Position numbers and translations under genes: made by a program. The notes under the pieces were generated by a model. That model was not told the origin of the DNA and did not search any database. It saw only the letters and a list, made by a program, of their open reading frames with translations. 64,000 bases of DNA from Phytophthora colocasiae (Eukaryota; Oomycota; Peronosporomycetes; Peronosporales; Peronosporaceae), in NCBI GenBank assembly GCA_018806915.1, contig JAGKQI010000033.1, forward strand, positions 558,001 to 622,000, in the 5' to 3' direction. Shown in pieces: positions 1 through 10,200 of this stretch. How positions within the stretch are numbered: position 1 is the first letter of the stretch; each line of letters begins with the position of its first letter.

Positions 1-1065
1 AGCACCGATCATAGCCATGTAGCGACGTCCGTGCTTGTCGAGCCAAATCAAACCTGGCATCGTGCTCAAGCAGTTTACACCACTCAGCAACAGCGAAGCG
101 TAGATACCAGCACCGGTGATATCCTTGAAAATGAGTGAGCCGTACGTCATAATGGGGTTGATACCAGTCGCCTGCTGTCCGAGTTGCAGCGCCATAGCGA
201 TGAAGACGCGTCTCCGAACGGTAGGCTCCCATAGGCCAGCCATGCCCTTATTACCAGTCTCCTCCTGACTAATCTGGTCGCCGATCGCTTCTAGTTCGTG
301 GCGGACGTCGTCCGTTTGGCGCAGGCGCTTGAGCACCGCCTCGGCCTCTTCCCTTCCCTTTTGCTGGTATGTCCAACGAGGGCTCTCGGGCACGCAGAAG
401 ATGCCGCACATAACGATAACCGGAGGAATCATGGACACGGCGTTACTGATACGCCAGCCGTTGCTGTCGTCCATGACGAGGATGTTGATCAAATTGGCGA
501 GCCACTGGCCGAACGTGATGGGAAGTACCATCAGACCCGACAGACGTGCACGAAGCTCCTTCGGAGCCATCTCCGAGCCGAACAACGGCAGTGAAAAGGA
601 CGAGTTACCCACACCGAAGCCCTGCACGATGCGTGCCATGTACATGAGCGTGTGGTCCTGCGCAGGACTCAGACACACCCAGGTCGTACCGATGCAGAAC
701 AGGATACCAGCCGACAGAATGGTAGCGCGACGACCGAACCGGTCTGCCACGTACCCACCGATCAAAGCACCCACCAGACAACCGAGGTTGTACACCATGT
801 TGTACCAGACCGTGAACGTCGTCCATTCTCCTGGCAGGTCCGAAGACGACTTGGTGCAGTCGTCGTAGGTGAAGTTGTGCCAGCCAACACAGTAGTCATT
901 CAGGAACGAGTCCATGATTAATACGCCGGACGTCACGCCCTGGTCGTAGCCGAAGAAGAAGCCACCAAGCGACGCGAACGCGCACACGATTATGGCGTAG
1001 CGAGTGCTGCCGGTGGTCGGCGTGTCGGCATCGTTGAAGCTGTGGATGTTCACGCTGGTCGGCAT
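1..1065 (-). CDS. MFS hexose-type sugar transporter, C-terminus beyond window
   Basis: N-terminal 355 codons of a sugar porter of the major facilitator superfamily; the rest lies left of the window. Visible family motifs are GGFFFGYDQGVTSGVL in TM1, DRFGRR after TM2, PESPRW before the central loop, QQATGIN in TM7 and DKHGRR after TM8. The ATG at 1065 starts a short hydrophilic N-terminus. The protein is closely related along its length to the gene at 2364-3917, so the two are tandem head-to-tail duplicates. Likely role is proton-coupled or facilitated sugar uptake at the plasma membrane; substrate is not readable from sequence. No intron or frameshift is seen in the visible part. Confidence 0.93.
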   Translation of the reverse strand, partial: MPTSVNIHSFNDADTPTTGSTRYAIIVCAFASLGGFFFGYDQGVTSGVLIMDSFLNDYCVGWHNFTYDDCTKSSSDLPGEWTTFTVWYNMVYNLGCLVGALIGGYVADRFGRRATILSAGILFCIGTTWVCLSPAQDHTLMYMARIVQGFGVGNSSFSLPLFGSEMAPKELRARLSGLMVLPITFGQWLANLINILVMDDSNGWRISNAVSMIPPVIVMCGIFCVPESPRWTYQQKGREEAEAVLKRLRQTDDVRHELEAIGDQISQEETGNKGMAGLWEPTVRRRVFIAMALQLGQQATGINPIMTYGSLIFKDITGAGIYASLLLSGVNCLSTMPGLIWLDKHGRRYMAMIGA

Positions 1066-1125
1066 CTCTTGATAACGTGACCGTGAGTCGTGACGATATC
1101 CACCAAAGACGCTTCTTGTCCGGAG

Positions 1126-1144
1126 ATCAAATTCAGGAATGAAC
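1126..1144 (-). promoter_or_regulatory. Oomycete Inr/FPR-like core promoter
   Basis: On the minus strand this reads TTCATTCCTGAATTTGA, an Inr (TCATTCC) followed by an FPR-like AATTT block, about 60 bp before the ATG at 1065. It fits the oomycete Inr+FPR pattern approximately. Confidence 0.45.
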
Positions 1145-2363
1145 GTGCTTGTGCGAAGGAATGAAGGAATCAAGGTGCGTTTCTTGGCCACGCTCCATCG
1201 TCAGCTCGGGTCTCCAAAGCCAGGTCCGGACGGCGCATAGTCTCGACTCCGCTTGCACGTGATCCGTTCATGCTCGCGGGGCCCGTCTTTGAGTAGCCAT
1301 CTGCGAACGCAATGAACGGTGCCAGGACAGAACCTGCGATCCCGTATTCTAGGCGGCCATGCACATGGACAACTTCAGAAACGAGGGTGTTTGTCTTAAA
1401 AGTTGTAGCGGAATGACTGCTGGTTTCGCTGCTGACACCTGCCTCGCACACTACCCCGCTGAAAGAGATCCCGTGCATGCGCCGGGCTCGGCATGAGCGC
1501 AATTCTGACGAGCAGAGCTAACATGAAAACAACCAACACCAGCAAGCGAACGCAGGCTGTCCGTGGTCTTCATTTTTTAAGCCGCGTGTTGGTCATAGCG
1601 GGCGCAAACTAATTTTTTAGTGATCCAGCCAAGCTGCTCTACATCGTTAACGCCACGGTATGAAGCTTGCCAGATACCTGACAGGCTCCGGACAATTTGC
1701 AACGCTACGCAGCGCGTGCGCCATATGACCTCTACTTCGATCTGCTGCATGAAACCTCCCTTGAAGTTCATTCACGAAGCGGGAACCTTGTCCGTCTGTA
1801 AAGCCATTGGCGCACCTCCAAGTTTCAAGCACCACCGATCTAGTGGCAGACCGTTTAACACGTCGGGGGATTTGCTTGCAGCGTCGTGACGGGATTGCCG
1901 AGACCGCTGGACTGTTGATAGTGATCGCGTGTTGGTAGTGGCGAGTTTGCAATTGATCATGGCGACCAGGATACAACCCCGCTACCGGTACTATGGATGA
2001 TGACCGGTCTCGATTATCGCATTCCTATAACTTCAACATGGAGCCTTTATTGGACACTGCTGCTCGCAACAATTTGCAGCCTCCAGTTTGTTGCTTTGTG
2101 GATACCTCTCGCTGGTCGCACATTACCACATTGTCCATCATCTTGAAGTCTGAAGTTCGCGACAGTCGCGCAAATGCTCGACTAGCATTATGGCTCCGCA
2201 GATCCCGGATGGCAACAGCAAAGAGGTGTTGCAGTACCAAGAGACAAGGTATGTTGGTGGTTAATACTTCTGCTACTACTACTGCTACAATTGCATCGAC
2301 AAAGACGTCTTATGATCAATGAGCCGGGCGGGTTAAACACACACATGCACCGAGACTGCTGTT
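1145..2363. other. Intergenic spacer between tandem transporters
   Basis: About 1.2 kb with only short overlapping open frames on both strands. None has a recognisable domain, splice pattern or homology to neighbours. I see nothing beyond upstream sequence of the first transporter and the 3' flank of the second. Confidence 0.6.
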
Positions 2364-3917
2364 CTAAGCCATCGCGACAGCGCTCTTACGTTCCACAGGG
2401 GTTTTTACTTCGACAAATGATGGTGACGTAGTCATACTGTATCCACGATCGAACAGATTCTCGACGTCTTCCAACAGAAGGCCCTTGGTCTCCGGACAGA
2501 AGAAGTAGACGAACACACCACAACACACAGCAAGACCCGCGAACAGAAAGAAGACGCCGTTGATGTTCAAGTACGGGAACAACTTGACAATCTCAGTCAT
2601 GACAGCACCGCCCACCCAGTTCGCAGCCGTAGAGAGGGACACAGCAGATGCGCGCACATTGAGCGGGAAGATCTCGGAGCAGTAAATCCACGGCAAGGAC
2701 CCCCACGAGACCGAATAACTGAAGACGAAGAATGCTGTACAGATGCAAATGAACCAGCCACCAACTGAAGGGCATCCAGCATTATCTGTATTACCATCAC
2801 ACAGCGCCGTAAACAGAATTGCCGCTAAAAGATGGCCAATAACCATTCCAACAGCTCCGATCAGTGCCATGTAGCGACGCCCGTGCTTGTCAAGCCAAAT
2901 CAAACCCGGACCAGAACTCAAACAGTTGACACCGCTCAACAGTAACGAGGCGTATACTCCTGCGCCAGTAATATCCTTGAAAATCATGGATCCGTACGTC
3001 ATAATGGGGTTAATACCTGTAGCCTGTTGGCCAAGTTGGATGGTCATTGCGATGATAACACGCCGGCGGATCGAAGGTTCCCAAAGTCCACGTAATCCTT
3101 TGTTGCCAGTCTCCTCCTCTGTGATCTGGACTCCAATAGCATCCAATTCATCGCGAACGTCGTCGGTGCGACGTAGACGTTTGAGTACGTTCAAAGCCAT
3201 TTCTCGACCTTTATGCTGGTACGTCCAACGAGGACTTTCGGGTACGCAGAAGATGCCAAGCATAACGATAACCGGAGGAGCCATTGATACAGCGTTACTG
3301 ATTCGCCAACCTTCGTCGGTGTTTTCAACCAGGATGTTAATGAGATTCGCAAGCAACTGACCGAACGTGACCGGAATGGCCATGAGTCCTGCTAGACGAC
3401 CACGCAGCTCCTTTGGAGCCATCTCCGAGCCAAATAACGGCAGCGAGAAGGACGAATTACCCACACCAAAGCCCTGCACGATAAGAGCGAAGTAGATCAT
3501 CGTGTGCTCTTGAGAAGGTGTTAAACACAGCCAGCACGTACCAATGCAAAATAGGACACCGGCCGAGAAAATGGTAGCGCGACGACCGAACCGATCCGCC
3601 ACGTACCCACCGATCAAAGCACCCACCAGACAACCGAGGTTGTACACCATGTTGTACCAGACCGTGAACGTCGTCCACTCCCCCGGTAGATCCGAGGACG
3701 ATTTGGTGCAGTCTTCATAGGTGAAATTGTGCCAGCCGACGCAGTAGTCGTTCAGGAACGAGTCCATGATGAGTACGCCGGAGGTTACGCCCTGGTCGTA
3801 GCCGAAGAAGAAGCCTCCAAGCGATGCGAACATGCAAACAACGATGGCATACATCTGAGTACCCTGTGTCGGGGCGTCCGGGATATTGGTGCTCACTCTC
3901 AATTCGGGTGCAGCCAT
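2364..3917 (-). CDS. MFS hexose-type sugar transporter, complete
   Basis: Complete 517-residue sugar porter with about 12 predicted membrane segments. Motifs in order: GGFFFGYDQGVTSG in TM1 (about residues 34-47), DRFGRR (about 108-113), PESPRW (about 227-232), QLGQQATGINPI in TM7, DKHGRR after TM8, and PETKG near residue 480 before the cytosolic C-terminus. An extracellular loop after TM1 carries an N-glycosylation site (HNFT) and two cysteines. The start ATG at 3917 lies about 75 bp downstream of a strong Inr/FPR promoter. It is intronless, and its upstream tandem copy at 1-1065 shares most residues, including the loop cysteines. Likely plasma-membrane sugar uptake. Confidence 0.95.
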   Translation of the reverse strand: MAAPELRVSTNIPDAPTQGTQMYAIVVCMFASLGGFFFGYDQGVTSGVLIMDSFLNDYCVGWHNFTYEDCTKSSSDLPGEWTTFTVWYNMVYNLGCLVGALIGGYVADRFGRRATIFSAGVLFCIGTCWLCLTPSQEHTMIYFALIVQGFGVGNSSFSLPLFGSEMAPKELRGRLAGLMAIPVTFGQLLANLINILVENTDEGWRISNAVSMAPPVIVMLGIFCVPESPRWTYQHKGREMALNVLKRLRRTDDVRDELDAIGVQITEEETGNKGLRGLWEPSIRRRVIIAMTIQLGQQATGINPIMTYGSMIFKDITGAGVYASLLLSGVNCLSSGPGLIWLDKHGRRYMALIGAVGMVIGHLLAAILFTALCDGNTDNAGCPSVGGWFICICTAFFVFSYSVSWGSLPWIYCSEIFPLNVRASAVSLSTAANWVGGAVMTEIVKLFPYLNINGVFFLFAGLAVCCGVFVYFFCPETKGLLLEDVENLFDRGYSMTTSPSFVEVKTPVERKSAVAMA

Positions 3918-3989
3918 GAATGACGTTGAAGTGTCAAGGAGATGTCAACCGAGATCGGTTTGTGGTGATGTGGTGCTTCTCGTCGAGCG

Positions 3990-4007
3990 AGTAAAATGAA
4001 GAATGAC
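3990..4007 (-). promoter_or_regulatory. Oomycete Inr+FPR core promoter of the 2364-3917 transporter
   Basis: Minus-strand GTCATTCTTCATTTTACT matches the oomycete consensus of an initiator (TCATTYY) joined to the flanking promoter region (CAWTTT) at every informative position. It predicts a 5' UTR of about 75-90 nt. Confidence 0.75.
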
Positions 4008-5177
4008 GTGGGTTCTTGTCCTGTTGCTAGACAACTTCGAGGTTGACTCATTATAAGGCCCGCGATCACTACGTTCTAGAAACGCGCAGTGACAGGCCTC
4101 ATGGCTGCGTTCATCAGACCTTCCAGGTCAAGAGTACAAGAGTAAGCAAGTGCTATCTATCACTTGTGTGTTGGTATTATTTCGCCAAGATAATGTAAGA
4201 CTAATTGAGGAATAACTTGGAACTATCGAGTGCAGAATGAAGAGTTCATGCGCTTGAAGCCGAACCGAATTGAATGTGTACACCGAAAACAACTTTAGCG
4301 CCGTTCGTGTGGTCATTTTACGATGGTCTTGCGTTTTGTTCACCCACGAGGTGATTCTTGTGACAGGGAGGCCCGCTTAAGCGGCTTACCCATTACAGTG
4401 CACCTGTCCACAACGGCGACGTTCGCAATTCTCGCGACGTCGACGGCAAACCAGCGCGAAGAGAACGTTTAGAAGAGAGTTGTCAGAAATTCTACCTGAG
4501 GGGGTCGTTGCTGTGCAAGTGCAAATACCCAGCTACGTTTAACGCGACCACAGAAGCGGATCACCGGGCTCGCAACTTGGTTTGCACTGCAGCGAGGGAA
4601 TCGGCAACTGTCTGCAGCACTGAAAGGGATACTGATGCCCTTGCCGCGACGAGATTACAAATGTCGCAGTCAGTATAGTTCCATGTCCTTGGTCTTTAGG
4701 CACACACCAAACACGTTCTACATCTACTCTAGATACTTTTCAAACGTGCAATATAAGATACTTGCCTTTCGTGTTGAGCGTCTTCGGGTTTGAAAAAAAA
4801 ATATCGTGAAATCAGAACTGCTCATAAGTGCCAGCAAATCCGTTCTAGAATGCTCGATCAACGTACACTACAAAAAGTACGCAAGGGTAGATGACGGCCC
4901 TGTTGTCCTGGATAAGCTTCGCAGATGACGGCTGTGCGAATTGAGCGAAGCACCGAGTGCTTACACAGACAAAATTCGACATCATCCAACGAGAGTTGCA
5001 CCTTCTTGTCGATGGATACAGCGACGCCGCGACTGTCATCGAAAGATTTTCGCTGTGCGCTTGGGAAAGACTAAAAGCTTGGAGTATTGAAAAAAAAAAA
5101 ACACTACGTAATTCATGGATATGTGTTGGTACTAAGTGTATCTCTGTGCCCATTGCCGTTGATGAACAGGTAGATAC
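4008..5177. other. Intergenic, no supported gene
   Basis: About 1.17 kb without a convincing coding region. Open frames are short and conflicting, and there are A runs at 4794-4802 and 5090-5101. No repeat or transposon boundary is seen. Confidence 0.55.
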
Positions 5178-7079
5178 TTAGTTTTGCTCAACATCGCCCC
5201 AACCACCTTGACTACTCGTCGTCACCGATGAACACGGCGTTGAAGTTGGACTTGTTGACCTCTTGGTCGTCGGTACTGGAGTCACCATAGCACGCGTGGG
5301 TGTTGGGCTGGGTGTACTTGGCTTTACTGTTGAAGTTACTGTAGTCGCTGGTGTGGCAGACGGTTTTGGTGTAGAAGACACTGTTGCTGGTGTTAGACTC
5401 GGTTTCGTCGGCTTTGGTGTCGTTGTAGCAGGAGTTGAAGCGGGTAACGAGGATAAACCAATCAGCGCGGCCTTCAGCTTCGCAACGATAGTGTCATTGT
5501 CCACAGTTGGGGCTGGTGTTGACGGACTGTTGGCCCCACCACTTGTACTCGTGACTGTAGTTGTGGTCGAGTTGGCAACGGTAGTCGTAGAATTCGTCGA
5601 AGTGGACGTAACTGTGGTCACTGGACTCGAAGATGAAGGAGTGCTGGTAGTTTTGGTAGATTTCGTAGACGTCACTACCGAAGCTGACGTCAGCGCCGTG
5701 CTAGTTGATGTCGTAGTACTCGTACTTGTCGTTGTCGTTGTACCCGTTGTCACAGGTGACGATGTCTTAGAACTGGACATCGAAGGCGCGGGCGTCGTCT
5801 TCGTCGTAGAATTCGAAGCTGTCGTAGAATTCGACCCATGACTGCACGGCGTCGAGTGATTCCCTCGTTTCATTGGCTTTTGAGCAGTACACGGCGTGCG
5901 CGCATACAACGGTGCATCGTTTTGCCCCACAGTATCTGCCACGAGGTTCTTGATCGTGATGTTCTTGGACGCCAAGTCGTTTAACACTGTACGTACATCG
6001 ATCGCCGTGTTGGTACACCCACCGCAGTGGTGAATAGCAACCACCAAATTGTCACTAGAAGCGATCAACGGCGAACCTGACGATCCGCTTTGAGTATCTG
6101 CATCATGTCCGACTTGGTCCAGTCCACAATTGCCGTCCTCCCCCACACTACGTATCGTCGTGTCATCTCCATTGTCCACAGTACTCACGATACGCTTCGC
6201 ATAACCGACCGGGTGTTGAGGCACGTAGATCGATTCGTTCAGTACCGGGCCGGATTCTCGAAGCTGTAGATACCCGTACGCGGTCAGATTCACGCAGTCC
6301 GGAAGCTGAACGACCGAGTAATCAATGTCTTCGCTGTCTGCGATGAACGTCGCAGATGTCGCTACAAGTTTCCCAGCACAACCAAGCTGTAGCTCACACT
6401 GGTCGCTACAGGAAGAGCTCTCGGCCATGAACTCAATGTCCGTATTGAGTGCCCAGTCTTCCTCTTCGAAACAGTGGTGATTCGTGAAGAGATGCCCTTC
6501 ACTACCTCCGAGCCAACCGGTACACATGTACGTGCCGTTGATCAGCAGACGAGCAACAGCTTGAGCCTTTCTGTAAGCTTGAGGCAGTTTTTCCGACAGG
6601 TTAGAGCCTGGTGCGTAACATTTAGCAGGGATCGACTGATCTCCATCACCACAGACCGATTCCTGCTGCATTGTCGGATATCCTCGAGAGAACCCCGTGA
6701 TACGGTATCCCTGACCGGCTGAAGCCGTTCCGACGGATTTGTACGCGACAGTGACGGAATTACCGGGTATGAAGCTGGCAATGAACGTCCCGCTTTCGTC
6801 ACGCCCTCGACTTGTGTACGTGTGGGAGACAGTGACGTTTTCATCCGGAGAACTGATCACCACTGAGTCCCCCTCCGGTAGATTAAAACCGGTGAAGTGA
6901 ACAGCAATGTACGACGCAAACTCGTAGGAGATGAGATCTTCGCGAGACGTCCCAGCCTTAACGTTGACGTTCAGATCTTCTGTAGTACCGACGATAGCGA
7001 TACCGTTGTCGGTGTACTTGATCCCCATGGTAGTATAGAGTACTACCGATAGACTGAGAAGAAGCTTGAGCAATGCCAT
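5178..7079 (-). CDS. Secreted trypsin-like serine protease with Thr/Ser-rich tail
   Basis: A 633-residue secreted protein. The ATG at 7079 opens a signal peptide (MALLKLLLSLSVVLYTTMG); an in-frame TTG upstream would be a poorer start. The peptidase domain shows FTNHHC with the catalytic His near residue 200, an Asp in DSEDIDYSVV near 252 and the nucleophile in GSSGSPL near 332. The pattern is like trypsin-fold glutamyl or lysyl endopeptidases (S1). Residues from about 420 to 620 are Thr/Ser/Pro-rich and probably heavily O-glycosylated, a wall- or mucin-like stalk. There is no C-terminal hydrophobic tail. An Inr-like promoter ends only 8 bp before the ATG. A role in extracellular protein digestion or host interaction is inferred, not shown. 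Confidence 0.9.
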   Translation of the reverse strand: MALLKLLLSLSVVLYTTMGIKYTDNGIAIVGTTEDLNVNVKAGTSREDLISYEFASYIAVHFTGFNLPEGDSVVISSPDENVTVSHTYTSRGRDESGTFIASFIPGNSVTVAYKSVGTASAGQGYRITGFSRGYPTMQQESVCGDGDQSIPAKCYAPGSNLSEKLPQAYRKAQAVARLLINGTYMCTGWLGGSEGHLFTNHHCFEEEDWALNTDIEFMAESSSCSDQCELQLGCAGKLVATSATFIADSEDIDYSVVQLPDCVNLTAYGYLQLRESGPVLNESIYVPQHPVGYAKRIVSTVDNGDDTTIRSVGEDGNCGLDQVGHDADTQSGSSGSPLIASSDNLVVAIHHCGGCTNTAIDVRTVLNDLASKNITIKNLVADTVGQNDAPLYARTPCTAQKPMKRGNHSTPCSHGSNSTTASNSTTKTTPAPSMSSSKTSSPVTTGTTTTTSTSTTTSTSTALTSASVVTSTKSTKTTSTPSSSSPVTTVTSTSTNSTTTVANSTTTTVTSTSGGANSPSTPAPTVDNDTIVAKLKAALIGLSSLPASTPATTTPKPTKPSLTPATVSSTPKPSATPATTVTSTVKPSTPSPTPTRAMVTPVPTTKRSTSPTSTPCSSVTTSSQGGWGDVEQN

Positions 7080-7086
7080 CGTAGAG

Positions 7087-7104
7087 GAGGATTGTAAAGT
7101 GAAC
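7087..7104 (-). promoter_or_regulatory. Inr-like promoter of the protease gene
   Basis: Minus-strand GTTCACTTTACAATCCTC resembles the oomycete Inr (TCACTTT) with a weaker FPR (CAATCC). It lies immediately upstream of the ATG, giving a very short leader, which is normal for oomycete genes. Confidence 0.5.
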
Positions 7105-7275
7105 AAACTGCTTCATGTTCACTCTACTTTACACTGGTGCAACCCGAGGGGAGAACGAACTGATTGACCGGATTGTTACAGCTTCGAAATGGTAGAATTC
7201 CATGGCTCGGAATGTTTGAAACTCGTTAAATCGGGGGGCCGTCGCTAGTGTTGAAGCGTCGTTAAGATCAACGCA

Positions 7276-10200
7276 ATGCAGGCCAATGGAACAGGCTTCG
7301 AGCCTCGTTCTGTAGTTCCCGGGGGCTCATTGCATCGTCCGGATGTGCGTTGGGGACGTCTGAGTCTCGCCCAATTGAGGGACGTGGAATTCCTCGATAA
7401 ACAACTGAGACGGATCGAAATCACGCAAGGAGCGCGTCGACCGGGAAAATCTGCGGCTCAAGAGACTGCAACGTTAACGGTGGATAAAACCATCCGTCAA
7501 CGACTGGTAGCAGCGCAGTCTAAAGCCTCTCGAGGCGCAGAAGACGAGGAATTAGATGCAAAAGATGAGACTTTAGAGTCCGATTTGAGTTTAAAGACGT
7601 CGACGGACGAAGAACGACACGAACGGGAACTTTTAAACGCTCTTTGTGTACTTGGAGACTTGAAACAACCGGAACTGGCAGCTTTAATGGCGACAAAGCT
7701 CAAGGACGCACTACGATGCGTCTGTACGTTCCCGAATCCAATCTACCAGTTGATCGCACTACGTCGTCAATTGATGAAAAACATCCACGAAGCAGTTATA
7801 GCTCAACATCGACAGAGGAAAGCTGCAATGCAGTTGAATGTAGCCATTGCTAAGTGTATGGAGAGTAGTCTACAACCGGATGCAACTTCGACACAACCTG
7901 CTGATGCTGCGGGACTTACTGGTTCAGGACCAATTAAACCAAAGGAAAAGGTGACAAGAGAGGCCGTTTTAGGGATTCAAGTGCTCGTGTGTCTGCTTAA
8001 CGATCTTCATGATCCTGCAGTGTCCACAATGACTCAACGACGGGAATTTCTCGAGGATTTACTGCCTTTACTGAGTAAAATGGAGTTCCTAGCACTATCT
8101 CCCAGACGAAATACTGGCATTTCCACAGGATTAACAAGTCGTTCATCACCAGTTACAGCAGATATCGCGGAATTCACGGAGAAGCTCCAGCGTTTCTTGT
8201 TGGATATGTGTCCTCGGTTCATAACGATCTCATCCACATCTCCCAAGCTATCCGCAATCTCCTCAAACAGTGAACTGGACGTACAAGACCGTACCAACGC
8301 TGTGAACGGGTTAATTCATTTAGCTGCTGCTGCTGGTTCTGTTCGGGACTTTTTGGTGGTTTTACGGGTGCTTCTTGGTGCGAACGAACCGGATTCAGTG
8401 TTCAAGGAACAACGATCTCTCTCTTCCCGTTCTTTACTTACTGCATCCGTTCCTTCGTTGATCACAGTACGAGCAGAAGAGCTTCTTCCAACTTCTGGAC
8501 GTGATGAGGCTGGAGCTGTTCGTCCTGACTCGATTAAACCACAAAAGGGAAGTCCATTGAGCAAACGAGAGACCGAAATATTAGGAGATACTGCAGTTCA
8601 AGAGAATTTCAGAAGGAAAACATTACCGAAAGGACTCAAGTCGATCACTTCAAGCTCAACCGGTTCTACGTCGGTTAACCTATTGTACTCCAATTCTCCG
8701 CACCATCGACTATTGTTTGGCACTCCAGGAAACAACTTGGTGAGGACGAAAGAAGAGGCGAAAGACACAATTCTACTGGGGAACACCGGTATTCCGTTGG
8801 ATATGACGAAAATGAAGGAGCCATTAGTCATCTCCAGTCGAAACGAGACGCCAGTTTTAACTGCGAGATGTCCGAAGTTTAAAACTTTGAATGTCCAGTC
8901 GATTCTGGTTGAACTGAATCAAGTTAAACCTTGTGCTCCCAATCGATCAAGTACAAATCCAAATTCAGTTCATTCTACTGGGAATTCTGTTCAATGTACT
9001 GAAGACGAAGGAGATCGAGAAGTTTGGAGTTGTGGTCAGAATTCGTATGGAGAATTGGGGCATGGTGACACAGCGTCTCGTAAGTCATTTGAGAGGATCC
9101 AGTCGCTTCAACATAAAGAAATCGTGCAGATTGGGGCTGGAAATGAGCACACGATAGCTCTCACAGCTGATGGGAAGGTCCTTACGTGTGGATATAACGA
9201 TAACGGACAATGTGGACAAGGAGGAACAGCTCGAGTGAGTCATCTCAGTGAAGTACCAAAGCTTGGAGATACTGGAATCTCTCAAGTACACGCTTATAAT
9301 GGCTGTGAACACACAATCTTTGTCTCAATGGACGGTAGAGCAGCTACTTGTGGGTACAATTACAGAGGGCAGCTCGGACATGGAACTACTTCGAGTGAGA
9401 GTGTTCCAAAGCTCATCCGAAGTCTCGAGAACAAGGTAGTACGTCTGGTATCGTGCAGTTATTATCACACCGTTATGGCTTGTGAAGAAGATGGTAGTGG
9501 GAAGCCTTTGCTGTATACGTTCGGACGGAATGACTATGGTCAGCTAGGACACAATGACTCGATCGATCGTAAAGTTCCTCAGCACGTGGAAGCGTTAATT
9601 GACCAGCAAGTGATCTCAGTAGCTTGCGGACAGTACCATTCGACGATAGTGACAGCTACGGGGAAGGCTTTTGCTTTTGGGAAGAACGACTATGGACAAT
9701 TAGGGCTTGATTCGATGGAGAATCAACTAGTTCCAGTACAGATACGATCTGGATTGGATAAATACGAGTGTCTGGAGATTCGATGTGGATATTATCATAC
9801 GATCGTTCTCTGTAGTGGCGCTCACGTGTTTGGTTTCGGTCGGAATGACTACGGACAACTTGGATTGGGACGTCCTAATGCCAGTTCAACATCGAATCTC
9901 CAGCTTCAACAGCAGAGATTCTCGTATGCCAGACTGATTGAGGAATTGGAAGGGAAAGATATCGTCCGCTTTGCTTGTGGATGTTATCATACCATTGCTG
10001 TATCGGATAATGGAGTGATGTACGTGTTTGGACGGAATAACCATGGCCAATTGGGTACTGGAGATACAAACGAACGAGTTTATCCATTCCCTATTGATGA
10101 TTTTGTAGGGAAAAGAATCGCTTTGGTCGCAGCAGGATTTTATCATACCGTTGTGCTTACTGGAGGGAAAGAAGATGAAAAGAACGATCAAGAGGCAGGT

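Noticed and set aside
1577..2322. Short overlapping frames between the transporters
   Set aside because: Conflicting frames on both strands without domains, repeats or splice sites; treated as spacer.
5263..5841. 192-codon Val/Gly-rich plus-strand frame opposite the protease
   Set aside because: It is the antisense of the Thr/Ser-rich tail; low-complexity codons leave the opposite strand open.
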